Assembly: GCA_963580285.1 (NCBI GenBank) | Contig: OY757012.1 | Location: 168,194,652-168,258,651 of the forward strand | DNA length: 64,000 bases | Direction: 5' to 3' | Source: Lucinisca nassula | Taxonomy: Eukaryota; Mollusca; Bivalvia; Lucinida; Lucinidae | In this document: positions 11,400-21,734 of the stretch, one piece after another | Layout: every line of letters starts with the position of its first letter | Numbering within the stretch: position 1 is the stretch's first letter | Translations under genes and position numbers: made by a program | The notes under the pieces: generated by a model | What the model was told of the DNA's origin: nothing | Databases searched by the model: none | The model's input: only the letters and a program-made list of their open reading frames with translations

Positions 11400-11840
11400 G
11401 CTTTTCTCTTTAATTGCACGCCGGGGAATCGGGTTTCAAACTCAATGATGGCTTTGGCTTAAAGCTATTTATTAGTTGGTTGGAGCCGGAACTTTAATGT
11501 CTGTTGCTTGGTCCAACGGGGTTCAAGTGCCAGTTTTCATTTGCTCCAGTGTTCCTGTGGCGTTGTACCGGATGGCTCAGCGGGTTTTACTGTCGAGTCC
11601 TCATCTTTGTGTCAACTTGGATTTAATTTTGATTTCTTTGTTTAGCGAGTTGATTCACTGATAAGTTACATAACCTTCGTGCGGACCAAACAAATACTCG
11701 GTTGAACCGCAGTGAAAGTGAGGGTGAGGGTTGGGATCCCGTAAAGTTTACTTAGACCCACCAGTAATTTTTAATGACCGTTCCAAGACGGTGCTTTTGC
11801 TGTGGTTCCTTCATGTTTTATGTTGGTGGTTCTAAGTCTT
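11400..11840 (+). repeat. Repeat R1, third copy
   Basis: Direct-orientation relative of 7260-7960: CTTTAATTGCACGCCGG at 11408, TGTCGAGTCCTCATC at 11592, and AATGACCGTTCCAAG with GGTGCTTTTGCTGTGG near 11773. It is diverged throughout. Confidence 0.65.
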
Positions 11841-12240
11841 TCCCTTTTTTGGTTGTTCATGTTTAGTTACGTTTGTCCTTCCAGTTTGATTCTGATTCTT
11901 TCCCCCATTATGTATATTGCTTCTTTTTAGTAAGGTTGGGATATTCTGAGTCACCACCTGTTTGGGAAAGAGCTGTTGACTCGGTTTATCTTTGTCCGTT
12001 TTGTTTACTGTCGTCACTCCATGTTTCGACTTTTTTCCCTAGTGACATTGTAGGAAGAATTTGAGACCTGATTGTATCAGCCATTGATCGTTTCTCTTTT
12101 GAATTCTCACCCAAATCTTCATATCTAGATCTTGAACGTAACATAAAACCTTCAAGTTTTTCATCACGTATTTGGTTTAGATGTTCATTCTTCTGATGTT
12201 TGAGAATGTGTGGCGGCCGTAAAAGTCTCCCTGTCCTAGA
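11840..12240. other. No recognisable feature
   Basis: AT-rich sequence with short unrelated open frames on both strands. It may include decayed LINE sequence continuing from 12245, but nothing specific can be supported. Confidence 0.4.
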
Positions 12241-12244
12241 TCAT

Positions 12245-12440
12245 ATTGTAGTTTATATTTTCTTGTCCTTTGGGATCATTGATTCCATCGAGGAATTTTG
12301 AAAATATTTGAGGGTCACTGCAAGGCCTGATTGGCCGAAGCTGGCTAGTCTGGCACAGAAAACGTGTACACCCCATGTTTTCCAGTTCTGTGGTGTATTC
12401 CTTGCTTCCAAATGATAACCCATTTATAGAACATATTCTG
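12245..12440 (-). repeat. Fragment homologous to 8549-8740, minus strand
   Basis: On the minus strand it reads GGAAGCAAGGAATACACCAC, then GTGCCAGACTAGCCAGCTTC, then GATCCCAAAGGACAAGAAAAT, matching 8549-8740. It joins the L1-like fragment at its 5' side, so either it belongs to that LINE lineage or it inserted into it. Confidence 0.7.
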
Positions 12441-13640
12441 GTCAAGATGTTGTATTTATATTCCTTTTCTATAATAGCTACATCATCTTCTAGTTTAACT
12501 TCTTCTTGTTTATTTTCCTTTACTGAACTGTATCTAATAGTATTGCCCCTAATCACCCTCAACAATGTTTATAGAAATAGTTGATCAGTTATATAAAAAT
12601 TTACTCTATCATTTAGGGTACTTAGAACTTCCTCTTCATTAGCATTTTCATTTCGGTTTTGATATATTGTTTTAACTTCGTTTATGGTATCTTTATCTAC
12701 CTGGATATAATTTTTATCTTTAAGTAACGTATTGTTGACCTTCCAATAACCTCGCACTCGTTCATTGTCACTGGATATAAGATTCAATAAAATACATTGA
12801 TGATCACATTTAAAACTGGGAACAATGTGAGCATCTGTAACGTGAAGAAATACTAGTATCATCACTTACAAGGTAAAACAAGGTAAAAATCAGGTCTAGT
12901 TTGTTTCAAAACTGGATTTCTTCTACTCTATGTAAACCCCTTATAATTATTATGATAAGCTCCATGGATCTACGAAATTATCTTCGCTGGTCAGTTTTAA
13001 GATTGTTTGTCTAGCCCTAGGATTATTGATATGTAAATAATTTTAGGTATCTATATCATTTTCCAGTCACCACATTATATCATCACATCGTTATTGTAAT
13101 ACATCGCTTTTGTGTGTTTGATTTGAGGTTTAACGTCCCCGCCAACACTGTAAAGGTCATTTTGGAGACGTTGCTTCCAATTTTGTGGGACTTTTACCCG
13201 ACATTGAGATGAAATGACATCTCAAGCCCTGTCACCCAATGAAACCAATAGGGTTTATTAGAATGGACGGTCCGCCTTGCACCGCGGTTCCTGGTCAGGC
13301 TTAGATCCTCTAAGCGGTTTACAAGTACTAGTGTGCGGGCCGGATTCAGCTCTGCGTGGAAGCATCATGCAGCCCATATATTTCTTCAAGCCCCTATGGG
13401 CGGGGGCCGCAATATATCGCTTTTAATCTAATATTATTTTAAAACTGCGGCTTATCTTCATTTGGTCCATATACATGATAGGTTAATGAGTTTAATTCGT
13501 TTTTCTTCAGTTGCTAATTCTAGTATAATAAAGTTCCCATTCTGGTCTCTTTGTACTCGTTCTACTTTGTGATAAAAGGACTATTGGTGTTAAATGAACT
13601 AAACTATACATCGAATCACCATTCTGCTTTGACATTATTA
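12440..13640 (-). pseudogene. L1-like LINE endonuclease-domain relic
   Basis: The minus strand, from high to low coordinate, reads 'DQNGNFIILE' and 'ATEEKRIKLINL' (13560-13470). After the SINE at 13113-13410 it continues with 'DPWSLS', 'RRNPVLKQTRPDFYLVL' (near 12890-12930), 'KCDHQCILLNLISS', 'RGYWKVNNTLLKDKNYI' and 'VIRGNTIRYSSVKE'. This is the order of the APE-type endonuclease C-terminal half of L1-like ORF2 (NGNFIILEL ... RLDFFLVS ... SDH ... WKLNNSLL ... RG.TI.F). The conserved DH of the SDH-like box is visible as CDHQC. Multiple frame changes show decay. It may come from the same LINE family as the RT piece at 5960-7010. Confidence 0.78.
13113..13410 (-). mobile_element. SINE S2, complete, inserted in the LINE relic with target duplication
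   Basis: On the minus strand the SINE runs from GGCCCCCGCCCATAGGGGCT to ...AACCTCAAATCAAACACAC. It is bracketed by near-identical 14-bp sites, AATACATCGCTTTT on the left and AATATATCGCTTTT at 13411-13424. Target duplications flanking an A-rich 3' end show retroposition. Other copies are at 23507, 25377, 32830, 44013, 50152, 52953, 56340 and 57588. The head does not show a clear tRNA A/B box. Confidence 0.88.
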
Positions 13641-13829
13641 ATTGCTTCCTTGCTATGATCCAAGAATGGAAATGATTTGTGTCCCCTTTTTCATCTTAAA
13701 AAAAAAGAGTATTATTTTCAAAACATCGAAGGGGTAACGTATTTAACCGGCCACATCAGTGTAAGTAAGTAAGTAAAGACTCAATGGCCAGAGAATGCAA
13801 ACGGGTCTCATTGTATGTCGGAGATGTAG

Positions 13830-15540
13830 CTTAAAAACATAGGATATCTTCGAAAAAATCCCGAGGAAGGGACATGGTCAGCATATCCTTGACCACGTGA
13901 AAATTCCTACATACTAAATATTTATGGTTTCGGAGAAGAAGATTTTTAAATATTTTTTCCAGTGTAAGTCTATAGGAGCGGTCAATTTTGATCCAAAGGG
14001 CATGGTTGGCAGGATTTATGTAGGCAACCATTTTATGTTGCTATATACTAAACATCTAAGGTTTGTACTTCATGGTTTCAGAGGAGAAGATTTTTGAAGC
14101 TTGTTTTCCCTTATAAGTTTATTGGAGTTAAGGGGCCACAGGATTTGGAAAATTTGGACCCCGGGGGCATGGTTGGCAGGATTCACGTAGGAGACCACTC
14201 GACATAGCTACATGCTAATTATATTATCTCTGGCCTTATGGTTTCAGAGAAGAAGATTTTCGATTTTTTTTTTATTTCATTTTAAGTCTATGTTAGCTGA
14301 TAGGCCCATGAGCGTGGTCAATTTGGGCCCAAGGGACATGGTTGGCTGGATTTTTTTAAGATGACCATTTCATGTTGCTACATTCTAAATATCTAAGCTC
14401 TGGGGCTTATGGTTTCAGAGGAGAAGATTTTTGAAGTTGTTTTTTTTCCATTATAAGTCTATGGTAGCTAATGGGTCCATGGGCGTGGCCAGTTTTGACC
14501 CCAGTGGCATGGTTGGCATAATTTATGTAGGTGACCACTTGACGTTGCTACATGTTATTTATTTAAGCTCTGGGTCCTGTGGTTTAAGAGAAGAAGCTTT
14601 TTGAAGTTTTTCCAATTGTAAGTCTATGGGAGCTAAAGAGCCCTGTGGTGTGGCCAATTTGAATTCCAGGAGCATAATTGGCAGGATTTATGTAGGTGGC
14701 CACTTGGCGTTGCTACATACTAAATATCGAAGCTCTGAGCCTTATGATTTCAGAGAAGAAGATTTTTCCATTGTAAGTCAATGTGAGCTGATGAGCTCGG
14801 GCGTGGCCAATTTTGACCCCAGGGACAGGGTTAGCATGATTTATGTAGGTGACTATTTTATGTTGCTAGATACTTAATATCTAAACTCTGTGCTTCACAG
14901 TATCAGAGAAGAAGATTCTTTAAGCTTTTTTCCATTATGAGTCTATGGGAGCTAAGGAGGCCCAGGGCGTGGTCAATTTGGACCCCAGGGGCATGATTGG
15001 CAGGAATATGTAGGTGACCACTTGCCGTTGCTACATGTTAAATATCTAAGCTCTGGGCCGTCTGGTTTCAGAGAAATTGATTTTTGAAGCTATTTCCCCT
15101 TATAAGTCTATGGGATCGAGTCCCGCGGCGTGGCCAATTTTGGTCCCAGGAATATGGTTAGCAGGATTTATGTAGGTGACTATTTTATGTTGCTACATAC
15201 TAAATAAATATCTGAGCACGGTGCTTCATGATTTCAGAGAAGAAGATTTTTGAAGTTGTTTTTTTTTTTCATTATAAGTCTATGGGAGCTAAGAGGCCCG
15301 GGGATGTGGCCAATTTGGACCATTGTAAGTCTATGGGAGCTATATGTTGGCAAAGGCAACAAGAATTCCATTCCGATCAGCCCAAAAACCTTATTCAGCC
15401 TTTCCCCCTACCTGATAATGCTTCTCGTAAAATTTGATCAACATTGACTATGAGGTATTAGAGATACACGTATTTGAAATTGTTCACGGACGGACAAAAT
15501 GTGATCACAAAAGCTCACCAGATGAGACAGTTGAGCCAAT
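13830..15540 (+). repeat. Tandem element, about 155-bp units, hairpin-type end
   Basis: About ten diverged units each carry TAAGTCTATGGGAGCTAA, GGCGTGGCCAATTT, GGCAGGATTTATGTAGG, TTGCTACATACTAAATATC and GGTTTCAGAGAAGAAGATTT. The array ends with CACGGACGGACAAAATGTGA and a decayed hairpin, AGCTCACC...TTGAGCC, at 15513-15537. The related element at 55246-56150 has the intact ends. The 5' terminus of this copy could not be fixed. Confidence 0.75.
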
Positions 15541-15589
15541 AAAAAGGTTTCTGCCATTTGCAGAACCCAATCATCTGTTCTAATAATTG

Positions 15590-15893
15590 TTGCTCCGTGG
15601 AACGGGAGGTCACGGGTTCGATCCCGGGCCGCGACATACCAAAGTCGTTAAGAATGGTACTAGCTACTCCTCGCTTGGCACTCAGATTTACGGGGTAGAG
15701 CTAGGACTGGTCGACCCAGTGTCAGGATAATGTGACTGGGTGTGGTATCATGGAATGTGTCTGGGACATGATACTTCAGTGAGACAGCACTATAAAAGTG
15801 AGCATTGAGCTCCCTGTCGCAACCAGACACCGTCGTGATATGACTGAAAAATTGTTGAAAGCGACGTTTAACCCGAATTCACACACGCACACC
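15590..15893 (+). mobile_element. tRNA-headed SINE S1b, 5'-truncated
   Basis: It starts inside a tRNA-like head, with box B seen as GTCACGGGTTCGATCCCGG at 15608-15627. It continues with a body (ACTGGTCGACCCAGTGTCAG, CACTATAAAAGTGAGC) and a tail, GACGTTTAACCCGAATTCAC, ending in a CA-rich run. The same family is at 24420-24750 (minus, full head) and 17480-17592 (minus, head only). Confidence 0.85.
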
Positions 15894-15894
15894 C

Positions 15895-16185
15895 TTATTT
15901 TCTTTATTCAACATTTCACGACTTACTCGTAAGTCGGTGTTGCTTACCAGACCGATTGATGTCCGACACCCAAAGACGGGGTTCTTTTTGTGACGGGGAC
16001 TCATATATATTTACAACGCTGCAAAGTGGTGCACATACACCTGAGCTGACTAATGAATAATGTGTCAACGCGACCAGTAACCGATTCAGGCATAAATAAA
16101 TATTATTACACGAAAAGTGGCCCTTAAGATCTCAATCACGACAGTTGACATGTACCTTGTTGTCTGCTGGTTATTTAAAAGCATT
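15895..16185. other. No recognisable gene
   Basis: It contains GTCGGTGTTGCTTACCAGAC with nearby partial complement GTCCGACACCCAAAGAC, a weak inverted repeat, but nothing assignable. Confidence 0.4.
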
Positions 16186-16770
16186 GAGCCTTTGCTAGCT
16201 AGCGGATATGCGTAGGCTCGCCAGAGCCTTTGCTAGCGCATATGCGTAGACTCGCCTGAGCTTTTGCTAGCGCATATGCGCAAGGTTGTCAGAGCCTTTG
16301 CTGGCGCATATGCGTAGGCTCGCCTGAGCCTTTGCTAGCGCATATGCGTAGGCTCGCTTTAGCCTTTGCTAGCGCATACGCGCAGGCTCGCCTGAACTTT
16401 TGCTAGCGCATACGCGTAGGCTCGCACGAGCCTTGCTAGCGTATATGCGTAGGCTCGCCTGAGCCTTTGCTAGCGCATATGTGTAGGCTCGCCGGAGCCA
16501 TTGCTAGCGAATACGGGTAGGCTAGTCAAAGCCTTTGCTAGCGCATACGCGTAGGCTCGCCAGAGCTTTTGCTAGCGTATATGCGTAGGCTCACCTGAGC
16601 TTTTGCTAGCGCATACGCGTAGACTCGTCAGAGCCTTTGCTAGCGCATATGCGTAGCTTCGCATGAGCCTTTGCTAGCGCATATGCGTAGACTCGCCTGC
16701 TTTTTTGCTAGCGCATATGCGTAGGGTCGCCTGAATCTTTGCTAACGCATATACGTAGGCTCGTCAGAGC
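16185..16770 (+). repeat. 34-bp minisatellite, about 17 copies
   Basis: The unit GCCTTTGCTAGCGCATATGC plus GTAGGCTCGCCTGA repeats with a 34-35 bp period. Copies vary at a few sites (ATATGCG or ATACGCG). The array is cut by a SINE at about 16775-17068, and one unit reappears at 17073-17100. Confidence 0.95.
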
Positions 16771-16774
16771 CTTT

Positions 16775-17068
16775 GTCGGATGCGCGTCTGACTGGTGATC
16801 AGGAGGACGCGGGTTCGATACCTGACGGGGTCGGCAACATTCTTTCGTGGAGATTGATCATGAAATCTTTTCTACGGCCATTCTCTCCTATCCGCTGATT
16901 CAAGAATGGCAGTTGTCAGTTTCCGGCGTCAGAATGTGGACTGTATTGGTTAACCGCTTAAGTTTAAGCCTGCCCATGCAGGAAGAGTGTGGGTCAGTAA
17001 ACTGACCGGCTCAAAAATGACCTAAATAGTGTTGAATGGGCCGTTAAACTCCAATACCAACATATAAA
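16775..17068 (+). mobile_element. tRNA-headed SINE S1 inserted in the minisatellite
   Basis: The tRNA-like head lacks its first bases but shows TCTGACTGGTGATCAGGAGG and box B GCGGGTTCGATACCTG. The body shares AACATTCTTTCGTGGAGATT, GAATGGCAGTTGTCAGTTTC and TGACCGGCTCAAAAATGACC with the complete copy at 55709-56016, and it ends GGGCCGTTAAACTCCAATAC. The minisatellite resumes directly after it. Confidence 0.88.
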
Positions 17069-17100
17069 ATCGCCTTAGCCTTTGCTAGCGCATATGCGAC

Positions 17101-17480
17101 AAGTATCATTTTCTCATAATCTGCCTGTAGTGTCTTTTTCACCTTGAGTACAAATAAAGTTATTGCCCGAGATGTGTAATGAAAGCAGACAGTATCATTA
17201 TGTGGTTTTTAACAACTTCGTTGAGAAACTCAGGTGTTGAAAGGGTATAATTTCAAAATTGAACGTCACGGGGTCTGTTGAAAAAAAAAACAGTTGTAGG
17301 CAAGGGTGTATGAACATACTTTTGGATCAAATAAAGAAGCTTTAGTGAACGTCGCAGATCAGAAACAAGAAACATAATTTCTCTAGAGCGCTTTCATTGC
17401 GACAAAGTATCCTTTAACAAATACATACCTGCCTTCATTTATCTTCCTAGGACAACCCCTGATAATGCGAGCGACAGCCA
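17101..17480. other. No recognisable feature
   Basis: Unique-looking AT-rich sequence with an A-run at 17280-17291. No repeat or exon signal was recognised on either strand. Confidence 0.4.
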
Positions 17481-17592
17481 ATGAGCGCCTAGTACCATTT
17501 TTCACGCCTTTGGTATGGCATGGCCGGGGATCGAACCCGCGACCTCCCATTCCCGAAGCGGACGCTCTACCACTGAGCTATCGGGACCATCA
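17480..17592 (-). mobile_element. SINE S1b head fragment (tRNA-like)
   Basis: On the minus strand it reads GGTCCCGATAGCTCAGTGG (box A), GCGTCCGCTTCGGGAATGGG, then GCGGGTTCGATCCCCGGCC (box B). This is followed by the S1b-specific CCAAAGGCGTGAAAAATGGT. The acceptor ends do not pair properly, so it is a SINE head, not a tRNA gene. Confidence 0.75.
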
Positions 17593-17599
17593 GAGATGG

Positions 17600-18098
17600 G
17601 TGTTCGGTTATTTTCATACACACAACATAAACAAAGCATCTGAAATGCTCAGATCAAGGGTTGGTCCCCGAACGATGGCGGATTCCAAGATCGTGGGTCA
17701 ATCTCACAATGTGGGCCGATTTCTACAGCGCTATCCCACATCGAGCGGAGGTTTTTCTGGAAATGTTGCATTTGCGTCATTTGTTATGATATTCGTCGTC
17801 ATTCGAGCTGCAAGACTGATGCATTTTGATTGGTATGTCTGATGTGTAATCCTTATCCTGCTGAATAAACTGATTTAGCCACACCCATTTATGACCAATG
17901 ACCATCCACCAATAATTATAATAATAATAATGTATTCATACAATTCACAAACTACATGATAAACAGTGTAGATCCTGATCAGATACTGTTTGCAAAAGCA
18001 GTGATTGTCGTGTGCACAGAGATAGAGATAAGGGTTTATCAAAGTTATGTCTTAGAAGACATTGTTAGACTTTGAGTCAGATTACACTGTTTTGGTTG
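17600..18098. other. No gene seen; one short palindromic remnant
   Basis: Mostly unique-looking. An (AAT)n run lies at 17915-17930, and 17965-17995 carries AACAGTGTAGATCCTGATCA, the arm of the palindromic family described at 42000-42075. Confidence 0.5.
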
Positions 18099-18180
18099 TA
18101 CAGTAAAATTCCAATATAGACCACCTTTGGGACTGTTCAAAAGTGGTCTTGAAGACCACTTTTGAACAGTTCAAACAGAT
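18099..18180 (+). mobile_element. MITE M3, truncated
   Basis: It starts TACAGTAAAATTCCAATATA and carries the M3 palindrome CAAAAGTGGTCTTGAAGACCACTTTTG, whose arms match about 12 bp around GAAGAC, then stops. The complete copy is at 56750-56959. Confidence 0.75.
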
Positions 18181-18660
18181 GCCAAATACCATTTGTAGCA
18201 TCCTCGGGCTGGAGGATTGAAAGTTTGTGTGTTTCCCTATTTTCATGAAAATCCGTTCATTAGTTTGGTTTTGGCAACTTAGTTTCTATACACCTATAAG
18301 GGGGTGGGGGGGGGGGGGGTTGAAAAATAGCATTTACTGCCAAGGTTTTGTAGATATTTTGACAAATGGTTCATAGAAATTTTTCTAAAGCAACCCTCTA
18401 AAGAAGTATCGAAAAGGCTGGTCAGAAGTGTCTGTTTTGGAGTCAGCAGACCTAATCATTTATGTCTGCGTTCGACCTCAGCACTCGCTTGAATAAGATA
18501 AGCTACGGATCATTGGAATAACAGGTCACGTGCCCCTCGATGGTGATTAGACCGGGTTTGCTCGCCTCATGGCGGCTATTACGATTCAAGTCCGTGTAAT
18601 GAACATTCTCCACCATTATGTACATTTCGAGCGATTTGATTGGTTGAAGCAAAAGTTTTA

Positions 18661-19021
18661 TACAGTAGAACTTCGATTGCTCAAACACCGATGGCTCGCT
18701 TACCATGGCTGAGTCGAACCCGTTTTTGAGTCCCTAGGGAATTTCTTAACATAAGAAATAGGGAGGGTAAAAATAGGATATTTTCGTCTTTTATCTTGCA
18801 AATGTATGCTGTGTGTACTCATTAGAATCGCCTCATCGCCTCGATGAGGCGATTCTACTGAGTACACAGAGCATACATTTTTCATTATAGAACCCAGAAA
18901 AAGATGTCCTAAGTTATGTCGCAATGACCCCTGGTATTAGCCCTCAGTGGCTCGAACTACCCCTGTCTCGAACAGATTTTAATGGTCCCAAAGGTGTTCG
19001 AGCCATTGAAGTTCGACTGTA
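18661..19021 (+). mobile_element. MITE M2 (pogo/Tigger-type ends), complete
   Basis: It begins TACAGTAGAACTTCGATTGC and ends with the complement of TACAGTCGAACTTCAATGGC, giving terminal inverted repeats of more than 20 bp bounded by TA. CAGT(A/C)GAAC-type ends are typical of pogo/Tigger elements. The centre is a long palindrome built from TACTCATTAGAATCGCCTC and its complement. The other copies, 24907-25266 and 54384-54733, carry the same centre. This one has an extra TCGCC at the palindrome tip. Confidence 0.85.
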
Positions 19022-19122
19022 CTTCGATAAATTCCGTGAGCAAGAATCTCAGAACTGTTTCACACCGCGACAGTGACGTCAAAGAGCCTATTTAGAACCC
19101 GCGCGTTACGTCAATTATATGA

Positions 19123-19355
19123 GCCCCGCCAAGCGAATTTGGGTCTTCGAGCATTCTGTCATGACAAATTTTAACTGCGCATGCCCAGCCATTCAGAGGG
19201 GCCATGGATATGGCTTTCTGTCTGAAGGTTCCTCTTGATTCACTGCTTGTATGCGCGAGCAGCGAAGGTTCTGGCGAGACTGCGCGGATGCGCAGGCTCG
19301 CCTGAACCCTCGCTGCTCGCATAGGCGATAAGTACCAAAATCGCTTGTCGGAGCC
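19123..19355 (-). mobile_element. MITE M1, inverted copy
   Basis: GCCCCGCCAAGCGAATTTGG at the left end and TCGCTTGTCGGAGC at the right end. The interior aligns in reverse orientation with 8744-8975. Confidence 0.85.
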
Positions 19356-19359
19356 CAAC

Positions 19360-19507
19360 TATGAAGCGACGTCAACAGCGTCCAATAAAAGGAGGGGGCA
19401 CTATTGAAAACGAAACGTTTAAGACAAATAAACTGAGTTTTCTTTCGCCTGGGCCAATTTCAAAGATGGCAGCTTCTAAATGAATAATCATTCCGCCGCG
19501 GCCGTCG
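19360..19507 (+). promoter_or_regulatory. Possible promoter and first exon (speculative)
   Basis: Directly after the MITE comes GTCCAATAAAAGGAGG (a CCAAT word overlapping a TATA-like AATAAAAGG). About 75 bp on is CAAAGATGGCAGCTTC, a good start context but with a stop after five codons. Then follows a short CpG-rich block, CCGCCGCGGCCGTCG, and a strong donor, GTAAGTTC, at 19508. This looks like a 5' untranslated exon of a plus-strand gene, but no downstream exon is recognised. Transcript data would decide. Confidence 0.25.
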
Positions 19508-19730
19508 GTAAGTTCACTCTTACGCTTTCGAAAGAGTTCTTAAAATTTACAATTTTGTCGGCATTTTTAAACATTTCGATGACAAAGTTGGGATTATAAG
19601 AAATAAATTATCACTTTTGTGGTTTTATGGATGTGTAAATTCCGGCGAATCACCCACAGGCTTAGCATAAAAGTTTACACAACGATAAAGTCCACAAAAA
19701 TGAAATTCAATCCTAGACTATAACGCACCT

Positions 19731-19813
19731 TTTTTTTTTTTTTTTTTTTTTTAATAAGCAATGGGGTTTGGCTACAAGCCCTCTACAATGTCAATAGGCA
19801 ACATCATTCAAAA

Positions 19814-19864
<51 letters not shown>

Positions 19865-19865
19865 A
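19731..19865. repeat. Poly(T) run and (AAAT)n microsatellite
   Basis: A run of about 22 T at 19731-19752 and about 13 perfect AAAT repeats at 19811-19865. Confidence 0.95.
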
Positions 19866-19904
19866 AATGTGACATTTCCCTTCTCCCTGTTACATACATA
19901 TAGC

Positions 19905-20035
19905 GGTCTTCCCTGACCTAATGGGTCAGGATGCTGACTCTTCAATCATTATTTACGTCTCTCGCCGCTTTAGGTTCGAACCTTGCTCGGTTCCCATGTG
20001 AGTCGTCAAGTCGATGTGGTCCTTTTTTTTGGTAC
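19905..20035 (+). mobile_element. tRNA-headed SINE S3 fragment
   Basis: A tRNA-like head with box A near TGACCTAATGGGTCAGG and box B TAGGTTCGAACCTTG, followed by CCATGTGAGTCGTCAAG. The inverted relative at 24190-24390 has CACATGTGAGACGCCAAGG at the equivalent point. Confidence 0.65.
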
Positions 20036-20058
20036 ACAGATTTTCGCCCACCTTCGAT

Positions 20059-20290
20059 TTAACCCTTTTTTGTACCAAATGGAACTTCTTCCTCCTTATA
20101 TTTAGCAGGAGTTCATTTCAAAATTTAGGGGTGACAGGTTGTGTTTTTATCAAACTTTAATTGGAAAATGACTGAACATTTAGCAAACAGTGGAGGCCCT
20201 GATCAGACGCCGCGTTCAGCGGCGTCTGATCTGGGCCTGCACTGTTTGCCAGGGTACCCATTTTGGGGTTTCTGGTACTAAATGGGTTAA
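20059..20290 (+). mobile_element. MITE M4 (piggyBac-like TTAA ends)
   Basis: TTAACCC at 20059 and GGGTTAA at 20284-20290 frame the element, giving CCC...GGG ends within TTAA sites, as in piggyBac-type elements. The centre is the palindrome GATCAGACGCCGCG-TTCAG-CGGCGTCTGATC (20200-20232), flanked by AACAGTG and CACTGTTTGCC. Confidence 0.8.
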
Positions 20291-20403
20291 TCGGCTCGAC
20301 ATAAGTGAAATGATCCTGAAAGGGTTGTAAAATCAAAATAAAAAAATGTGCTCGATAGTACGAGTATATCAGCCCATTGTTTATTGCAAATTTGTGTGAA
20401 GAC

Positions 20404-20409
20404 ACTTAC
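20404..20409 (-). promoter_or_regulatory. 5' splice donor of the receptor exon
   Basis: Minus strand GTAAGT immediately after CCACG; it decides the 3' end of the exon and makes the following in-frame TAA intronic. Confidence 0.8.
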
Positions 20410-21341
20410 CGTGGTCTGCTTAAATGTACCCAAGACGTATATCTGGCCATAACTTCCGTGACAGGCGACGTCATACTGACAATCCATTTATTCGAACGTC
20501 CACAGTCGAAATACGGTGGCGTCATAAGGACAGGAAGTGTGACATCACGGGTTCCTGCAGATGGTCCGAAAAAACGAATGTTTTCAAAATAGTTCGATTT
20601 AAACTTGCCCATTGTATCCGAAAACTTTATACCAACGCTGTATGTCCACTTTCGCAAGGAATCTCGGTATCCACGGCTATCAGGCCACCAGAACGGGCTA
20701 TTATATCTTGTATATGGGCAGAATGGATACGAAGGATAGGTGTAATCTTTATTAGGGTCATCTTGAAACGCAAGACCCGAGATAAGTTCTTCATTCGTTG
20801 CATTGATTGGCTCTCTTATCCAGTTTGTATCAACTTTGTCACCGCCTTTCCAACTGCGGACGCCAAACAGTGAAAGAGTTTTATTGAAATCCAAGTAGGG
20901 CATCCAGTTAGGGTATGAACAGTTTTTGTCAAACATCAGTGCAGATCCATCAATCCATCCTCGACTGGCTGAAACGTCAGCTGTTGAAGACATATATTGA
21001 TGTACTAAATCCGGTTGATATTCGAAGTCGCTAGACCTGCCCAGTCTTTGATACAGAAAGCTGTAATAGAACGCTCTGTTCAGTGCACTGTTATGTAGAT
21101 GAAGCAGAGCTGATCTATTGACATGTACAACATCACTAAATAGTTTATTATACATAGGCACCTGTGCCACGGACTCCCTTTGTAACTGAAGTTCCCTCAT
21201 GGATTTAGACCAACAATTAGAAGCTGTCACCGTCTTCATGTCCTCCATAATCATTGATAAAGAATCTGTAACCTCTTCGCCTTGTAGTACTGTCCCTTGC
21301 ACCAGGATTACCACAAATACAATGGTGATCATACGCTTCAT
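20410..21341 (-). CDS. First coding exon of a GPR158/CG31760-like receptor (extracellular part)
   Basis: The ATG at 21341-21339 opens a 310-codon exon. It starts with a clear signal peptide (MKRMITIVFVVILVQGTVLQG). The mature part includes VPMYNKLFSDVVHVNRSALL, HNSALNRAFYYSFLYQRLGR, SSTADVSASRGWIDGSALMF, DKNCSYPNWMPYLDFNKTL and TPPYFDCGRSNKWIVSMTSP, with several N-glycosylation sites. I recognise these as the extracellular Cache-type domain of orphan class C receptors of the GPR158/Drosophila CG31760 type. A VWFA/Cache protein (CACHD1-like) is the alternative. The exon ends at 20410 in CCACG|GTAAGTGTC, a canonical donor splitting a CGN codon, so the apparent stop at 20408-20406 is intronic. 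The Cys-rich and seven-transmembrane exons must lie at lower coordinates; none was recognised here. The exon is intact. Confidence 0.85.
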
Positions 21342-21428
21342 GATGACTGATCAAATTAAGAAGAATCCTTGTTGAACGCCTGTTTAAATCCTTGTTTAAA
21401 TCCAGAATGCTTGTATTGGATATTTTTC

Positions 21429-21597
21429 TTCAGCAGACGACATTTTTAAATGCTTTTCTTATTTTTTCCAAGAAAACAGAAATTGACATTTCCATGCAAA
21501 TTGTCTCCCACAGAGATACTTTGAATGAGATGTCAAGTCTTGTTTTCTGGAAAAAATAAAAATACTAACAATTTGTCGTCTGCTGAATTAGCACAGA
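21429..21597. mobile_element. Foldback MITE just upstream of the receptor start
   Basis: The ends TTCAGCAGACGACA (21429-21442) and TTGTCGTCTGCTGAA (21583-21597) are inverted. Inside, TTATTTTTTCCAAGAAAAC and GTTTTCTGGAAAAAATAA are also complementary. Most of the element can fold back. It lies about 90 bp upstream of the ATG, in the promoter or 5' UTR region. Confidence 0.75.
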
Positions 21598-21734
21598 AGT
21601 GGTCAAGGCTAAGTCTGTGAAGTGAATTTTCGGCATTAAGACCAGTTAAAATGGAGATAATTTTTATAAAAGCATATTTCAGAGGTTTCACTTTTTCTTT
21701 CCTTCTTTTTTAATAAACCCGCTGACCTCTAGTA

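Noticed and set aside
16185..16770. CRISPR-like repeat array
   Set aside because: Units are contiguous with no unique spacers, and the genome is eukaryotic; it is a minisatellite.
17515..17590. tRNA gene on the minus strand (box A and B present)
   Set aside because: Acceptor stem does not pair and the flank continues as SINE S1b; it is a SINE head.
17465..17842. 125-codon plus-strand frame
   Set aside because: It crosses the antisense of a SINE head and then unique sequence; no domain seen.
20424..20873. 149-codon frame on the plus strand
   Set aside because: Antisense of the receptor exon; it has no domain and the minus strand has clear conserved blocks.
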